Below are positions 62,753-64,000 of a stretch of DNA of 64,000 nt, one piece after another. The position numbers and the translations under genes are program-made. Every line of letters starts with the position of its first letter. Positions within the stretch are counted from its first letter, which is position 1. The stretch is from Biscogniauxia marginata. Lineage: Eukaryota; Ascomycota; Sordariomycetes; Xylariales; Xylariaceae. The stretch is taken from contig MU404136.1 in assembly GCA_022695795.1 (NCBI GenBank), forward strand, positions 1 to 64,000, read 5' to 3'. The notes beneath the pieces are model-generated. The model worked only from the letters and a program-made list of their open reading frames with translations, was not told where the DNA came from and made no database searches.

Positions 62753-64000
62753 CAGCTGTCGTTTATTCGTGTCTCTTGTCGTCGGTGGTGTCGTTCGCGT
62801 TGTCGCTCGCGTTGTCGTTCGCGTTGGCGTCTTCTTGTGTAGACAGTGCCCACGGCGGGGATAGAGTTGGTGGCACGGAGATAAAGTAAGGTACAATAAA
62901 GTCGTGGGGGGAGAGCAGTGAGGTCGCGAGTTGGATTAGGGAAATTTTGGACCTAGCAGAAAAAGCACGGCGCCGCGCGGGACTGTGGGCTGATCCCCTT
63001 TATGATCCAGAACTGTAGACAGACCAAGATTACGAATCAACGTTCGAGTTGTCTGCTACTCGGCAGGTATTTCGAAAGGGGGCTGAGCAGTTTTATTCTA
63101 AACGCCAACGCAGGAGCAGTTAGACAGGCCTGTTTCGTACTCGGCTTGCAATTGGCAGATGGGGCAACTATTAAAAGAACGTGGTGGTTGCAATGGATTA
63201 TTTTGAGAATATCTCGGTCATGCTATACCACGCAAAACGTGATTATCGATAAGGCCAAGTTGATTGAATTGTAGAAAGCAGATCAGAGAACACCCGAGGT
63301 ATTCTGTGGTTTCAACGGATCTTTGGGTTTTGGTTGTTTTTTCTTTTCAATCTTCTGTATTGGACGAGACTTTGGGGGTGGAAGGGGGAAAGATGGCATG
63401 GAAGACAGGGTTCAGGAAGCAGATCGATTTTCGTCCGACATGCTTATTGGCAAATTATGACGCTCAGGACTCTTTTAACAGGTCCTTGTTCAGACAACAA
63501 TCGGGTTACCACCTTGCACATGTGTGTGTGCTAAAGATGCACGCGAATCACATTTGGCCAGAGCACGTCCCCAAGACTTGTGTTACTAATTGTCTGTAAG
63601 TAAACCAGTGCTAGCTTACAGAAGCAATGTAGCATAATAGAGGGGCCCCCCTTGGCTGGATGACGGTGGAAACGCTTGGGATTCCCCAGTTTCGCCCAGT
63701 TTTTAGACCAATATTCGGATGATTCATTATAGGTCGATTCGATATTTCAATGTTGTAGGTTAGAGCAGACTAGGTTATACCTATAGCCAGAACTAGAACT
63801 ATGTACATTGATGTTAGAACTCTTATGTAAGCACTACATACCACGGTTACCAATCAAACTTTCCATTTCTCTATACATACTTCCTCATATAGCTATAGAA
63901 TCGAAGAAAATAGTAATGTAAAATGAACTTGTGATCATGGGTTGGTTCGGCGAACGGAGGAACGGAGGAACTACACTACAGAGAAAGAATTGCAGTCCCT
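62753..64000. other. Upstream region of the Zn2Cys6 gene, no other gene seen
   Basis: The first ~150 bases are a GC-rich leader with three 12-bp repeats. The remainder to the right edge is AT-richer and has only short frames without recognisable features. A short GGAACGGA duplication lies near 63954-63971. Confidence 0.55.
62790..62825. repeat. Three 12-bp direct repeats in the transcription-factor leader
   Basis: GTCGTTCGCGTT, GTCGCTCGCGTT and GTCGTTCGCGTT follow one another without gaps. They lie 38-73 bp before the ATG at 62752, so probably within the 5' UTR or proximal promoter. Confidence 0.85.

Overview
The window looks like nuclear DNA of a filamentous ascomycete (Pezizomycotina, probably Sordariomycetes). 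Genes carry short introns of about 45-190 bp with GT...AG ends and CTAAC/CTGAC-type branch points. The protein set is typical of moulds: a Zn2Cys6 regulator, a conidiation-type homeobox factor, a GCKIII kinase, Cyk3 and an MFS hexose carrier. Intergenic DNA is long and full of TACC/TAGG, GA and homopolymer microsatellites. No telomere repeat, rRNA, convincing tRNA, CRISPR array or intact transposon was seen. I find ten confident protein genes. Exon structures were worked out by hand from splice signals, phase and family conservation.

Layout. 1-3989: no gene. 3990-5720 (-): APC/C TPR subunit Cut9/Cdc16. 6776-7750 (+): membrane-anchored or secreted SGNH hydrolase. 9814-10488 (-): GC-rich secreted cysteine-containing protein. 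12898-15044 (-): Ste20-type GCKIII kinase. 16808-20551 (+): Cyk3, divergent from the kinase. 23742-25626 (+): MFS hexose transporter with a 9-nt microexon. 25627-40116: 14.5 kb without a recognisable gene. 40117-42382 (+): homeobox transcription factor. 42383-51501: another 9.1 kb without a confident gene. 51502-53941 (-): SLC4/Bor1-type borate-bicarbonate transporter. 55758-58598 (-): mitochondrial m-AAA protease (Yta12/Afg3). 59691-62752 (-): Zn2Cys6 transcription factor of 909 aa.

How the genes relate. There is no biosynthetic cluster. Three neighbours belong to mitosis, septation and cytokinesis (Cut9, the GCKIII kinase, Cyk3), and the last two share a 1.76-kb divergent promoter region. 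The homeobox gene stands alone between two large gene-free blocks, a layout often seen for developmental regulators with long leaders and distal control regions. Inside those blocks are three short coding-like islands (near 37.1, 49.1 and 50.4 kb) that may be relics or small lineage-specific genes.

I did not find a clear new multi-gene system. The best leads are the catalytically altered SGNH and transglutaminase-like domains, the microexon, a competing splice acceptor in the Zn2Cys6 gene, and the unexplained coding-like island at 50249-50671.
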